From the NCBI GenBank assembly GCA_036747295.1, contig DAIOCN010000002.1:172845-236844 (forward strand): 64,000 nucleotides of DNA, written 5' to 3'. Position 1 is the stretch's first letter, and every line of letters begins with the position of its first letter. A model generated the notes under the pieces. It was given only the letters and a program-made list of their open reading frames with translations. It searched no databases and was not told where the DNA came from. The DNA is from UBA4736 sp002404015. Lineage in GTDB: Bacteria > Chloroflexota > Dormibacteria > Dormibacterales > Dormibacteraceae. Shown piece after piece: positions 32,819 to 40,974 of this stretch. The position numbers and the translations under genes are program-made.

Positions 32819-33162
32819 TAGCCTCGGCGGGTACGCCGGCGCGCCGGGTCGGGCGGCCGCAGCCTCACGCGGCGCTCGCCAGCCGGGTCGGTGGGCACCC
32901 GTCCGACGACGCCTGGCCCGTCCGCGACCTCGAACGTCACGAGCGGCTCGCCGACCTTGACCAGGTCGCCCGGCTGGGCGTGGAGCTTGAGCACGGTGCC
33001 CGCCCGGGGCGAGGGGATCTCTACGGCAGCCTTCGAGGTCTGGACCTCACCGATCAGCTGGTTCAGCTCGACCCTGTCGCCCTCGGCCACCCGCCACTCG
33101 ACCACCTCAGCGTCCTCCAGCCCCTCGGCCAGGTCGGGCAGCCGGAACACGTACTTCGACAT
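32818..33162 (-). CDS. Lipoyl-domain protein, truncated E2 of a 2-oxoacid dehydrogenase complex
   Basis: 114 aa: a complete biotinyl/lipoyl domain (residues ~3-78, with the modified lysine in VQTSKAAVEIPSP), then a linker rich in Arg and Pro that stops at TRRG. A normal E2 has ~400 aa with an E3-binding domain and a catalytic core; both are missing. The ATG overlaps the E1beta stop (ATGA), so it is the third gene of the E1alpha-E1beta-E2 operon. Either the rest was deleted at the junction with the acetamidase gene or another E2 provides the core. Confidence 0.82.
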   Translation of the reverse strand: MSKYVFRLPDLAEGLEDAEVVEWRVAEGDRVELNQLIGEVQTSKAAVEIPSPRAGTVLKLHAQPGDLVKVGEPLVTFEVADGPGVVGRVPTDPAGERRVRLRPPDPARRRTRRG

Positions 33163-34139
33163 CAGTAGTCGAGGACCTTCTGGACCGCCAGCAGGATCCG
33201 GTCGAGGCTCGGAATGTAGTCGTTCTCCTGGGTGGCGGTCGGGTAGGGGATGTCCCAGCCGGTCACCCTCTGAACGGGGGCCTGCAGGTCGTCGAAGGCG
33301 TTCTCCATGAGGCGCGCAGAGATCTCGGCCCCGAAGCCGGCCGTGAGCGGCGCCTCGTGGACGACCACCGCGCGGCCCGTCTTGACCGTCGAGGCCACCA
33401 GGGTCTCCACGTCGAGAGGGACCAGTGAGCGCAGGTCGAGCACCTCCAGCTCGACGCCGTCCTCGGCCGCCGCCGCGGCCACCTGAAGGCAGCGGTGGAC
33501 CATCGGGCCCCAGGCCACCAGCGTGGCGTGGCCGCCCTCCCGCACGACCCGGGCCTTCCCGATCGGCCAGCTGGCGATCGGCTCCAGCGCCACTTGCTCC
33601 TTGGCCCAATACCGGCTCTTGGGCTCCATGAAGAGCACCGGATCGGGGTCCCGGATGGACCGGACCAGCAGGTTGAACGCCTCGTTGGGCCCCGACGGCG
33701 TCACCACCTTCAGGCCGGCCGTGTGGGCGTAGACCGCCTCCGGGCTCTCGCTGTGGTGCTCGGGGCCGCCGATCCCGCCGTAGCTCGGCAGGCGGAGCGT
33801 GACGGGCATCGAGTAGGCGCCCCGTGAACGCCCGCGCATCTTGGCCAGGTTGGTCATGATCTGGTCGAGGGCGGGGAAGCTGAAGCCGTCGAACTGGATC
33901 TCGGGGACCGGCCGCCAGCCGGCCAGGGCCAGCCCGATGGCGATGCCGACGATGCCGGACTCGGCCAGCGGGGTGTCGAAGACGCGTTCCTCGCCGAAGT
34001 CCCTCTGGAGCCCATCCGTCACCCGGAAGACGCCACCCAGCCGGCCGACGTCCTCGCCGAAGACGAGGGTCCTAGGGTCTTTCTCCAGGCAGTGCCGAAG
34101 CGCCCCGTTGAGCGCCTCCACCATCGTCATCTCAGTCAT
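33162..34139 (-). CDS. 2-oxoacid dehydrogenase E1 component, beta subunit
   Basis: A 325-aa transketolase-like subunit of pyruvate or branched-chain 2-oxoacid dehydrogenase. MTEMTMVEALNGALRHCLEK and VFGEDVGRLGGVFRVT start the Pyr domain; RLPSYGGIGGPEHHSESPEA and the C-terminal VVVHEAPLTAGFGAEIS are typical of BkdB/PdhB. It overlaps the E1alpha gene by 8 bases. With the alpha subunit it decarboxylates the 2-oxoacid and passes the acyl group to a lipoyl arm. Pyruvate versus branched-chain substrate is not decided. Confidence 0.92.
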   Translation of the reverse strand: MTEMTMVEALNGALRHCLEKDPRTLVFGEDVGRLGGVFRVTDGLQRDFGEERVFDTPLAESGIVGIAIGLALAGWRPVPEIQFDGFSFPALDQIMTNLAKMRGRSRGAYSMPVTLRLPSYGGIGGPEHHSESPEAVYAHTAGLKVVTPSGPNEAFNLLVRSIRDPDPVLFMEPKSRYWAKEQVALEPIASWPIGKARVVREGGHATLVAWGPMVHRCLQVAAAAAEDGVELEVLDLRSLVPLDVETLVASTVKTGRAVVVHEAPLTAGFGAEISARLMENAFDDLQAPVQRVTGWDIPYPTATQENDYIPSLDRILLAVQKVLDY

Positions 34140-35118
34140 CCGCGTGCTGCTCCGCGGCCAGCTCGCGCTGGACGTGCAGGGCCGCCGGCGGCGATGCGTA
34201 GACGAAGTCGAACATCTCCTTCAGAGGCCGGGGCTGAGTCTCAGCCAGCGAGGCGCGGAGCTCGGCGACGACGCTGCCAGCTTCCTCATCGACCGCGTCG
34301 AAGAAGGCGGCCTCGCCCGCCAGGCGCCGCCGCAGCCGCTCGATCGGGTCCTTCGCCGTCCAGGGCTCGACATCGGCGCTGTCCCGGTATCGCGTGGCGT
34401 CGTCGGCCGTGGAGTGGGCGCCGAGGCGGTAGGTCATGGCCTCGATCAGGGTCGGCCCGCCGCCCGAGCGGGCCCGCTCGGCCGCTTCGGCGGTGGCGCC
34501 GAAGACCTCCTCCACGTCGTTGCCGTCGATGCGCAGGCCCCGGAAGCCGTAGCCCTCGGCGCGCTTCCAGATCTCGCCCGCGGTCTGCCGCTCGCTGGGC
34601 ACCGAGATGGCCCAGCGATTGTTCTGGACGAAGAAGATCACCGGCGCCCGGAAGACGCCGCCGAAGTTCATTGCCTCGTGCACATCGCCCTCCGAGCTGG
34701 CGCCGTCGCCGAAGTAGGCGATGGCGCAGTCGTCGGCGCCGTCCTTGCGGCGCCCCATCGCCCAGCCCACCGCGTGCAGCACGTGGCTGCCGACGGAGGA
34801 GGCGATGGGCGCGAAATGGTGCTTCTCGGGGTCGTACATGCCGCCGTTCCAGATCCCGCGGTAGGCCTGCAGGTACCCCGCCAGGTCGACGCCGCGGGCG
34901 ACCGCCGCGCCCAGCTCGCGGTAGGAAGGAAAGATGTAGTCGGTCGGCCTCAGAGCGGCAGCGCTGCCCACCTGGGCGGCCTCCTGGCCGGCCAGGGGCG
35001 GAAATGCCACGAGCTCTCCTTGGCGCTGGAGGGCGACCGCCTCCTGGTCCACCCGCCGGGTGATGGCCATCAGGCGGTAGAGGTCCTTCAGCCGGTCGTG
35101 GTCGAGCTCGGCCGCCAT
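34132..35118 (-). CDS. 2-oxoacid dehydrogenase E1 component, alpha subunit
   Basis: A 328-aa thiamine-diphosphate subunit. The ThDP/Mg motif GDGASSEGDVHEAMNFGGVF, followed by VQNNRWAIS, is clear; YRLGAHSTADDATRYR carries the phosphorylation-loop region of the family. First gene of the operon. The ATG at 35118 is preceded by TAGGCT and 8 bases, without a Shine-Dalgarno. The sequence is closer to branched-chain/acetoin-type E1 than to the single-chain AceE. Confidence 0.92.
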   Translation of the reverse strand: MAAELDHDRLKDLYRLMAITRRVDQEAVALQRQGELVAFPPLAGQEAAQVGSAAALRPTDYIFPSYRELGAAVARGVDLAGYLQAYRGIWNGGMYDPEKHHFAPIASSVGSHVLHAVGWAMGRRKDGADDCAIAYFGDGASSEGDVHEAMNFGGVFRAPVIFFVQNNRWAISVPSERQTAGEIWKRAEGYGFRGLRIDGNDVEEVFGATAEAAERARSGGGPTLIEAMTYRLGAHSTADDATRYRDSADVEPWTAKDPIERLRRRLAGEAAFFDAVDEEAGSVVAELRASLAETQPRPLKEMFDFVYASPPAALHVQRELAAEQHADD

Positions 35119-35208
35119 CGAGCTACAGCCTAAGCGTCGACGATCTTTAACCTTCCTTTGCCACCGCGGCTTCGGGACTGCGGGGGATCCGACCTAGCGT
35201 CCGGCCCC

Positions 35209-35670
35209 GTGCTGATCGAAGCAATCGCGGCGGTCATGATCCTGTCTCCGCTCGCCAGCCCGCGTGACGAGAGGGAGATGGTGGCGCTGCCCCCGCCCCC
35301 TGTCAGCCAGGTGGTTTCGTCCGACCTGGGCCTCGACGTACCGGTTGTCGACACGTACACGGACTGCTTCGGTCGCACCGAGGTGAGCCACGCCGGCGCC
35401 GAGCTCGACGCCTGCCTGCCCGGCACTTACTTCATCGGCCACAACCCCGGGCCTTTCACGCCGCTGATGAACGCCGAGGTGGGGACCCGGATGACGTTCT
35501 TCGACGCCACCGGATTGCCCCACGACTACCGGGTGGTGTCGGTTCGTTCCTGGATGGCAAGCTGGGGGCCGCCCCCCTTCACCGAGAGCGACGTAACGGC
35601 CCAGTTCCAGACCTGCCTCACGCTGGACGGGACATGGGATCGGATCCTGGACGTGGCGCCGGCCGCGTGA
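35209..35670 (+). CDS. Sortase-like cysteine transpeptidase domain protein
   Basis: About 153 aa. An N-terminal hydrophobic stretch (VLIEAIAAVMILSPLA) is followed by a sortase-like core: PVVDTYTDC at the first strand, YFIGHNPGPFTPLMNAEVG with the catalytic His, FQTCLTLDGTWDRIL with Cys and Arg. It resembles small class E/F sortases. No cell-wall sorting substrate or pilin is nearby. GTG at 35209 has TAGCGT 8 bases upstream; TTG at 35158 is an alternative. The last 53 bases overlap the convergent HxlR gene. Confidence 0.68.
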   Translation: MLIEAIAAVMILSPLASPRDEREMVALPPPPVSQVVSSDLGLDVPVVDTYTDCFGRTEVSHAGAELDACLPGTYFIGHNPGPFTPLMNAEVGTRMTFFDATGLPHDYRVVSVRSWMASWGPPPFTESDVTAQFQTCLTLDGTWDRILDVAPAA

Positions 35671-36109
35671 TGAGCCTGCCCTTCGCCCGCACGTTGTAGG
35701 GGGTCAGCGGCTCGCCACACTCCGAGCAGGTCAGCACCCCGACGGCGACGTAGCCGCAGTCGCGGTGCTCGAGCACCATCGGCGGATCTCCTTCCGCCGC
35801 CCAGCGATCGCCCCACTGGCGCAGCGCCGTCAGGACGCCGAACAGCTCGCGACCCTTCTCGGTCAGCCGGTATTCGTGGCGCAGCGGGCGCTCCTGATAG
35901 GGCCGGCGCTCGAAGACCCCGTTCTCGACCAGCCGCTCCAGGCGCTCGGCCAGGATGTTGCGGGCGATCCCGGTCCGGCGCTGGAACTCCTCGAAATGGC
36001 GGGCGCCCAGGAACGCGTCGCGGATGATCAGCAGCGTCCACCACTCGCCCACCACGTCGAGCGTGCGCGCCACCGAGCAGTCCATCTCCGCCAGGCTGGT
36101 GCGCCTCAC
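35618..36109 (-). CDS. HxlR-family transcriptional regulator with C-terminal zinc ribbon
   Basis: A 163-aa regulator. DCSVARTLDVVGEWWTLLII and GIARNILAERLERLVENGVF form the winged helix; YRLTEKGRELFGVL follows. The C-terminus adds GVLTCSECGEPL preceded by EHRDCG, giving four cysteines for a small zinc ribbon seen in one HxlR subgroup. Its GTG overlaps the stop of the upstream GNAT gene (GTGA), so the two are coupled. Confidence 0.87.
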   Translation of the reverse strand: MRRTSLAEMDCSVARTLDVVGEWWTLLIIRDAFLGARHFEEFQRRTGIARNILAERLERLVENGVFERRPYQERPLRHEYRLTEKGRELFGVLTALRQWGDRWAAEGDPPMVLEHRDCGYVAVGVLTCSECGEPLTPYNVRAKGRLITRPAPRPGSDPMSRPA

Positions 36110-36612
36110 AGCAGCGAGATCCGAGCCTCCAGCTCAGAGCCCGCCCGCTCGAACCGGGCCTCCGGGAAGGCCTGGCGGATCATCTCGATCACCGGCCGGT
36201 TCTCGGCCAGCAGGCTGGCACTGAACGAGGTGATGCCGCGGCTGCGGGCCAGCGCCAGCAGCCGTCCGAGCAGGACCGTCGAGAGGCCGCGCCGCTGCCA
36301 GGCGTCCGCGACGACGATGGCCAGGTCGTGGCCGGCTGGGCCCAGAGCGTAGCGGGCGACCCCCACGATCTCGCCGTCGTGGAAAGCGGCGACCGCCTCG
36401 CGGTCGTGGTGGTCCACGGCCAGCAGCCTCGTCCCGAGCTCCACCGAAGGCCGGCCGAGGGGGCTCATGAAGCGCCGGTACACGCTCTCTGGCGAGAGGG
36501 AGTAGAAAAACCGCTCGAGCAGCCCAAGGTCGTCGGGACCCAGGCTGCGCAGGCGCAGCTCCACACCGTCCGAGAGAGTCGCCGTCGTGTAGGGGTGGCG
36601 ATGGAGTTGCAT
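36106..36612 (-). CDS. GNAT-family acetyltransferase
   Basis: A 168-aa acetyltransferase. LRLRSLGPDDLGLLERFFYS and LSPESVYRRFMSP are typical of the ACT-like GNAT group that sits at the end of Pat-type protein acetyltransferases; the acetyl-CoA motif is VVADAWQRRGLSTVLLGRLL. I chose the ATG at 36612 with AGCAGG just before it. Upstream lies an imperfect palindrome AGTAGCGT...ACGTACTA near 36630-36655 that might bind the downstream HxlR protein. Confidence 0.83.
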   Translation of the reverse strand: MQLHRHPYTTATLSDGVELRLRSLGPDDLGLLERFFYSLSPESVYRRFMSPLGRPSVELGTRLLAVDHHDREAVAAFHDGEIVGVARYALGPAGHDLAIVVADAWQRRGLSTVLLGRLLALARSRGITSFSASLLAENRPVIEMIRQAFPEARFERAGSELEARISLL

Positions 36613-36667
36613 CCTGCTACTTGAGCGTAGCCACCTCAGTAGCGTAATGCAACGTACTACGCCGAGT

Positions 36668-37543
36668 TCAGCAGCTCCAGTCGGAGTCGAGCCCGGACCC
36701 GTCGCTCCAGGTCGCCCGCTCCTGGGCCAGCCAGACCGGTGCCCCGCTGAACCCGGGCGCTGTGCAGGCGGCCGTCGGCGAGAGGCCCGCCACCCAGTTC
36801 GCGACAACCGCGGGCGGGCCCCAGGCGCCGGTGACGAACAGCCAGTCCTTGAAGGTGGAGTAGACGCCGACCGGCCGGCCGAGCGCGGCCAGCTGGTCGA
36901 TCTGGCCCTGTAAGGCGAAGCGGTTGAGGTTAACGTCGACGTCGTCCCAACTGTTGGTGGACTCGACGTCGATCCACCACATCAGGGGATCGGCGACCCC
37001 CGCGTCGCGGGCCGTCCCCAGAGAGTGGACAGCCTCCCCGCAGCCGATCGCGTAAGCGTTCCGCTCGCTGTCGGTGGCGCTCAGCTTGGCGGCCAGGTCG
37101 CGGCAGTCGCTGGTGGTCTTGGAGAGGTTGTCCGGGTTGTAGCCGGAGTTCACGTAGAGCGCCCGGGGACCGCCGGCGGCCCGCCACTGGCGGCCCAGGC
37201 AGGGATTGCTGGTGAAAGCCTTGCCGCCGTCCAGGCCGACCACGGTGAACGCGGCCCCGGCCGGGACGTGCCCCGACGAGCACTGCGGGTAGGAGACGTC
37301 GGAGCCGTGCAGCTGGGATGGGTATACGGACCCCGGCGGGTGGGCGGATGCTGGTGGCGGAGGTGCCGGCGTCGGAGGCGGGGCCGGGCTTTCTGGCGTC
37401 GGTGTGGCCGGCGGCCGAGCACCGCCGGGTGTGGTGGTGGGCGGGGAGGGCGTGATCTGGGCGGCCGGAACCGGCGCCGGCGCCGTCGCGGCGCAGGCCA
37501 CGACCGCCAGGACGAGGAACGGGACAGCCAGGCGAAGGGGCAA
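36668..37543 (-). CDS. Lipoprotein with glycoside-hydrolase-like (DUF1906-type) domain
   Basis: 291 aa. The signal LRLAVPFLVLAVVAC ends in a lipobox (V-V-A-C). A Pro/Thr-rich linker of ~55 aa follows, then a domain with GSDVSYPQC, VVGLDGGKAFTSNPCLGRQW, LYVNSGYNP, MWWIDVESTNSW and GVYSTFKDW. This strand order matches the TIM-barrel-like DUF1906/GH25-related family. It is probably exported and attached to the membrane, acting on cell-wall or extracellular glycans. The TTG start is preceded by TAGCCT and 6 bases. Confidence 0.72.
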   Translation of the reverse strand: MPLRLAVPFLVLAVVACAATAPAPVPAAQITPSPPTTTPGGARPPATPTPESPAPPPTPAPPPPASAHPPGSVYPSQLHGSDVSYPQCSSGHVPAGAAFTVVGLDGGKAFTSNPCLGRQWRAAGGPRALYVNSGYNPDNLSKTTSDCRDLAAKLSATDSERNAYAIGCGEAVHSLGTARDAGVADPLMWWIDVESTNSWDDVDVNLNRFALQGQIDQLAALGRPVGVYSTFKDWLFVTGAWGPPAVVANWVAGLSPTAACTAPGFSGAPVWLAQERATWSDGSGLDSDWSC

Positions 37544-37621
37544 GATCTCAGGCTAGTGTCTCCGGAGCGGGACACTAGCGCGCGTGTCGGCGATGAGCGG
37601 AGGCTGTACAGGAGCTCGGGC

Positions 37622-38485
37622 CTAGCCTTCCGGCTTCGCCCGCTGCCTGCGATAGCGGACCTCTAGCAGGGCTTCGCCGACGGTGTGGCCCACGCTGTGG
37701 CGCGCCCCGTAGAGGTAGACGAGGCCCAGCAGGCCGAAGGCGCCGGCCAGCACGACGATTGAGTCGAACTCCTGGCTTGCCAGGCCCGCCAGCACGCTCA
37801 GAACCGCGACCACCAGCGCCAGCAGCCCGGCGTCCACCCCCAGCGCCAGGCCGGTCCGCAGCGGGTGGGTCCCGTAGCGGGCGCGGCGCAGGGGAACCGG
37901 CTGCTTACGCAGAAGCAGGAAGAAGATGATCGCCAGGCCGGCGTACACGAAGATCCGCAGGCCATAGGCTTCGACGCGACCGATCAAGCGCTCGACGGGG
38001 GCCCCCGCGAACACGCCCAGCAGCGTGAACAGGAGCACCCATACGGCGATGGCGGGCACGACTCCGTACAGGAACTGGCGGGTCTCGAGGCCGACCGCCC
38101 CGGCGACGAGGGTGGTGTAGATACGCAGACCGGGCAGCAGCCGCGACACGCCGATCTCGAGCGGCGTGGCGTCGCGCAGGCGCTCAGCCGCGCGGTCGTA
38201 AGGACCGGTGGCGTGGATGCGGGCGGCCAGGGCGCGCAGCCGCTTGGGACCGATCAGCCGAGCCCACGCGAAGCCGGTGAGGGCCCCGCCCAGCACCGCC
38301 ACGTAACAGAGCGGAAGGACCAACCAGGCCGGCGCCCCGCCGCTGGCGATCAGCAGCCCGGCCCCGACCAGGACAGCTTCGCCGGGGGCGATCGGGAGCG
38401 GCACACCGGCCTCCTCCGCGAAAAGCAGCACGCAGATCGCGATCAGGCCGCCGGCGCCGTTGATCGCCTGCACGATTGCCGCCAT
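37622..38485 (-). CDS. DedA-family membrane protein with C-terminal extension
   Basis: 287 aa. Residues 1-190 are a DedA/VTT domain: EEAGVPLPIAPGEAVLVGAG, then FAWARLIGPKRLRAL and SRLLPGLRIYTTLVAGAVG. DedA proteins flip or recycle undecaprenyl-phosphate and phospholipids. The C-terminal ~90 residues (RTGLALGVDAGLLALVVAV ... GARHSVGHTVGEALLEVRY) look like a shortened RDD-type membrane domain, an unusual addition. UppP, another undecaprenyl enzyme, is at 57.3 kb. Confidence 0.84.
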   Translation of the reverse strand: MAAIVQAINGAGGLIAICVLLFAEEAGVPLPIAPGEAVLVGAGLLIASGGAPAWLVLPLCYVAVLGGALTGFAWARLIGPKRLRALAARIHATGPYDRAAERLRDATPLEIGVSRLLPGLRIYTTLVAGAVGLETRQFLYGVVPAIAVWVLLFTLLGVFAGAPVERLIGRVEAYGLRIFVYAGLAIIFFLLLRKQPVPLRRARYGTHPLRTGLALGVDAGLLALVVAVLSVLAGLASQEFDSIVVLAGAFGLLGLVYLYGARHSVGHTVGEALLEVRYRRQRAKPEG

Positions 38486-38636
38486 CGGGAAGCGACTCTA
38501 ACAAGCGCGAACGGGCCGCCGGGTCACGTGCGGCGCACAGCGGTACCCGTCGTCGGCGGCTCAGCGAATCTGGGCTGGACCGAGCTTATATTCACGCTAT
38601 CACGTTCAGCTTCAAATGCATGTAACCTTTGATAAG

Positions 38637-39668
38637 ATGATCGGCCGGCTGAAGCGGCTCGCGGAGCGGGCCCAGGAGACCCTTCCCGGGCGCCTTGCCC
38701 GCAAGTTCGGGGAGGACAACGGGGCCAACCAGGCGGTGCTGATCGCCTGGAACATGCTCGGCACGATCTTTCCGATCGCGCTGTTCCTGGCCGCCGTGCT
38801 GGGCCTGACCCTGAACCTCTTCGGCCTCAAAGAGGAGGCCATCTATCGCAACGTCTTCTCGATCATCCCCGACGAAAAGAGCCGCCAGGATTTCGTCGGC
38901 GCCGTGCAGGGCGTGAAGCAGTCGAGCGGGCTCCTTTTCCTGGTCGGGCTGGCGGGCATGCTCTGGAGCGCGTCATCGCTGTTCGGCGCGATGGAGCAGG
39001 CGTTCGACCGGCTCTTCGACGCCCCGCAGCGGCCATTCCTGAAGCAGAAGCTGATGGCCGTCGCCATGATGGGCCTGTTCACGCTGCTGGCGGGCTTAGC
39101 GGTGGCGAGCTCGACCCTGCTGGGTCTGTTGAAGTCCCTACCGGCCGTGCCGGCACCCCTCTCCCAGGGCCTCCTGGCCTACGTCCTCCAGCCCGTGGTC
39201 GGCGTGGCCGCCGGCTTCCTGCTCTTTGGGACCATGTACTACGTGGTGCCGAACCGCCGGCTGCGGCTCGCGGAGGTCTGGCCCGGCGCCCTGCTGGCGG
39301 GGATCGGCTTCGAGGCGTTGTCGCTGGCGTTCCCGCTCTACCTGAACTTCAACAAGGGGATCAACCAGTACGGCAAGGCCTTCGCCCTGCTGTTCATCCT
39401 GCTGGCGTACTTCTACTTCCTGGGCCTGATCACGATCCTGGGGGCTGAGCTGAACTCCCTGCTCCATCCGGTCCCCGTCAGCCGGCCGGCCCAGGCGGAA
39501 GCCTCTGACGTGCCCCGGAGTGCTCGCCGAATGCCCAGCGTGCCGGCCGGGCCAGAGCCCCCCAGGCCGGCCAGGAGCCGGATGCCGGCCCTCAAGCGGG
39601 CGCTGTTCGGGGCGCTCGGCGGGGCGATCGGGCTGTTCGCGTTCGTGCGCCACCGTCGCGTCGCGTAG
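38637..39668 (+). CDS. YihY/BrkB-family inner-membrane protein
   Basis: About 343 aa with six or seven membrane segments: AVLIAWNMLGTIFPIALFLA, WSASSLFGAMEQAFDRLFDA, GTMYYVVPNRRLRLAEVWPG, FALLFILLAYFYFLGLITIL. The C-terminal tail is a Pro/Arg-rich linker and a last hydrophobic patch. I prefer the ATG at 38637 because TAACCT lies 8 bases upstream; ATG at 38616 is in frame and also possible. The TAG stop lies in the left arm of the 177-bp element that follows. Confidence 0.85.
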   Translation: MIGRLKRLAERAQETLPGRLARKFGEDNGANQAVLIAWNMLGTIFPIALFLAAVLGLTLNLFGLKEEAIYRNVFSIIPDEKSRQDFVGAVQGVKQSSGLLFLVGLAGMLWSASSLFGAMEQAFDRLFDAPQRPFLKQKLMAVAMMGLFTLLAGLAVASSTLLGLLKSLPAVPAPLSQGLLAYVLQPVVGVAAGFLLFGTMYYVVPNRRLRLAEVWPGALLAGIGFEALSLAFPLYLNFNKGINQYGKAFALLFILLAYFYFLGLITILGAELNSLLHPVPVSRPAQAEASDVPRSARRMPSVPAGPEPPRPARSRMPALKRALFGALGGAIGLFAFVRHRRVA

Positions 39669-39844
39669 CCCGGATCCACCGATCCACGACGGCGACTTGG
39701 CGCCCATGCACACCATCTCGCGGCCCGGCTCCTGCGCTCCTCACTCCCGCAGCGCTGCTGCGCTCTTTCCGGTGCTCGGCGCCGGACCACGATCTGGCGC
39801 ACCTGGGCACCAATTCGCTCGCCGCGAATCGGTGGACCCGGGCT
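39667..39844. repeat. 177-bp element, copy 1 (candidate structured RNA or hairpin-ended mobile element)
   Basis: Arms at 39667-39683 and 39828-39844 are 17-base inverted repeats with one mismatch. Between them lie blocks shared with the copy at 55.17 kb: GGCGCCCATGCAC, CCATC, GCGGC, CTGCG-n-TCCTCA, GGT-n-CTCGGCGC, CACCTGG-n-CACC, ATTC-n-CTCGCC. A central palindrome GCAGCGCTGC lies at 39749-39758. The element is bounded by TA on both sides, 177 bases apart. It begins at the stop codon of yihY and ends at a stop codon in frame with the truncated gene that follows. Confidence 0.7.
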
Positions 39845-39871
39845 TAGCTCCCGTACTGGCCAGCAGGCCTG

Positions 39872-40972
39872 GTGCATCAGCTCGAGGCCAACCAGTTCTT
39901 CGTCGACCTTGCCTTCGCGACCCGCGAACTGGCCGACCACGGCCTTTACCACTGGGTCGGTGAACACGGTGTTCAGGACGCCTACGCCGAAGGCGACGAG
40001 CGCGGACCGATCCCGGATGGATGGGGCCGGCTGCTCACGCCCGACGGCGAGGTCCTCATCCACCTCGAGTGGGATCGCGGTACTGAGCAGCCGCGTCGCC
40101 TTCGAGCCAAGCTCCATGCGTACACGTCCTACTTCGCCGACCGCGCCGGCGCCTCTGCTAACCAAGTCCTGTTCGTTGCTCCGACCGAGCAGCGGGAGCG
40201 ACAGATTGCTCACTTGTTGCCGGACCATTCCGACGCCGAACGTGAGAGCTGCCGGTTCTGGACGACTACGACCGCCTTCATCGCTGCCACCGGGCCGCTC
40301 GGAGCTGTGTGGGCCGGTGATGTTTCGAAGCGGCGGGTCTCCTTACTAGATATGGCCGGCCTCCCTAGGTCGGACCGGCACGTTGAAGACGCTGTCGGCA
40401 AGCCGGCATGGTGGCTCCGACGCCCGGGCGGAGAGCGGCTCATGAGCCGGCAGGGGTCAGACTCCGACCCCCTGACGCGAGCAGTTGACATGCGAGCCGA
40501 GCGAGAGGACCTGCCGGGCCAGACTTACGCGCTGGGGGCTTTACGTTACCCCCGTCCGCTCAGCCGAGATGAGGCCGGCCAGATCCTTGACAACCTGACC
40601 GCCTTCCAAAGCTCCTCATCGAGTGAGCCTGGTCGGAGGTCGCTCGCCGATCACCGGATGGGGACGGAGTCCGGCCCCCTCCCGGCGCCGCCGACCGAGG
40701 ACCGAAGGGCACCCGGAGTGGCTAATCCGACCGCCTTCGAGGTCGGGCGTGCAGGACTTGTCGTCGTGCTGTCATCGCACGCTGTCAAGGAGGCGTGTGC
40801 CGAACGAGGGTGGAGCCTATCGGAGCTTGCTCGCCGCGCGAAGATCTCACGACCAACATTGGCGAGCGCCTTGCGCGGCCAACCAGTGCGGTCGCGGACA
40901 GCCTGGAAGGTTGCCAGGGCGCTGGAGCAAGGCGCTCCGACCCAACTCGCTCGACTGCTGAAGGTGGCCTGA
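39872..40972 (+). CDS. Replication-relaxation-like protein with C-terminal HTH, N-terminally truncated
   Basis: 366 aa. Residues 1-~190 match the middle and end of the Replic_Relax family of actinobacterial plasmids and integrative elements (LEANQFFVDLAFATREL, LLTPDGEVLIHLEWDRGTEQ, KLHAYTSYFAD). The usual N-terminal winged helix (~90 aa) is missing, and the frame is closed by a TAG at the edge of the 177-bp element. Residues ~310-366 are an added Cro/CI-type HTH (ACAERGWSLSELARRAKISR). Probably a remnant of a mobile element. Confidence 0.72.
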   Translation: MHQLEANQFFVDLAFATRELADHGLYHWVGEHGVQDAYAEGDERGPIPDGWGRLLTPDGEVLIHLEWDRGTEQPRRLRAKLHAYTSYFADRAGASANQVLFVAPTEQRERQIAHLLPDHSDAERESCRFWTTTTAFIAATGPLGAVWAGDVSKRRVSLLDMAGLPRSDRHVEDAVGKPAWWLRRPGGERLMSRQGSDSDPLTRAVDMRAEREDLPGQTYALGALRYPRPLSRDEAGQILDNLTAFQSSSSSEPGRRSLADHRMGTESGPLPAPPTEDRRAPGVANPTAFEVGRAGLVVVLSSHAVKEACAERGWSLSELARRAKISRPTLASALRGQPVRSRTAWKVARALEQGAPTQLARLLKVA

Positions 40973-40974
40973 AG

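Noticed and set aside
39592..39813. 73-codon minus-strand frame across the first 177-bp element
   Set aside because: Alignment with the second copy needs single-base indels that would break the frame, so conservation is not at protein level.
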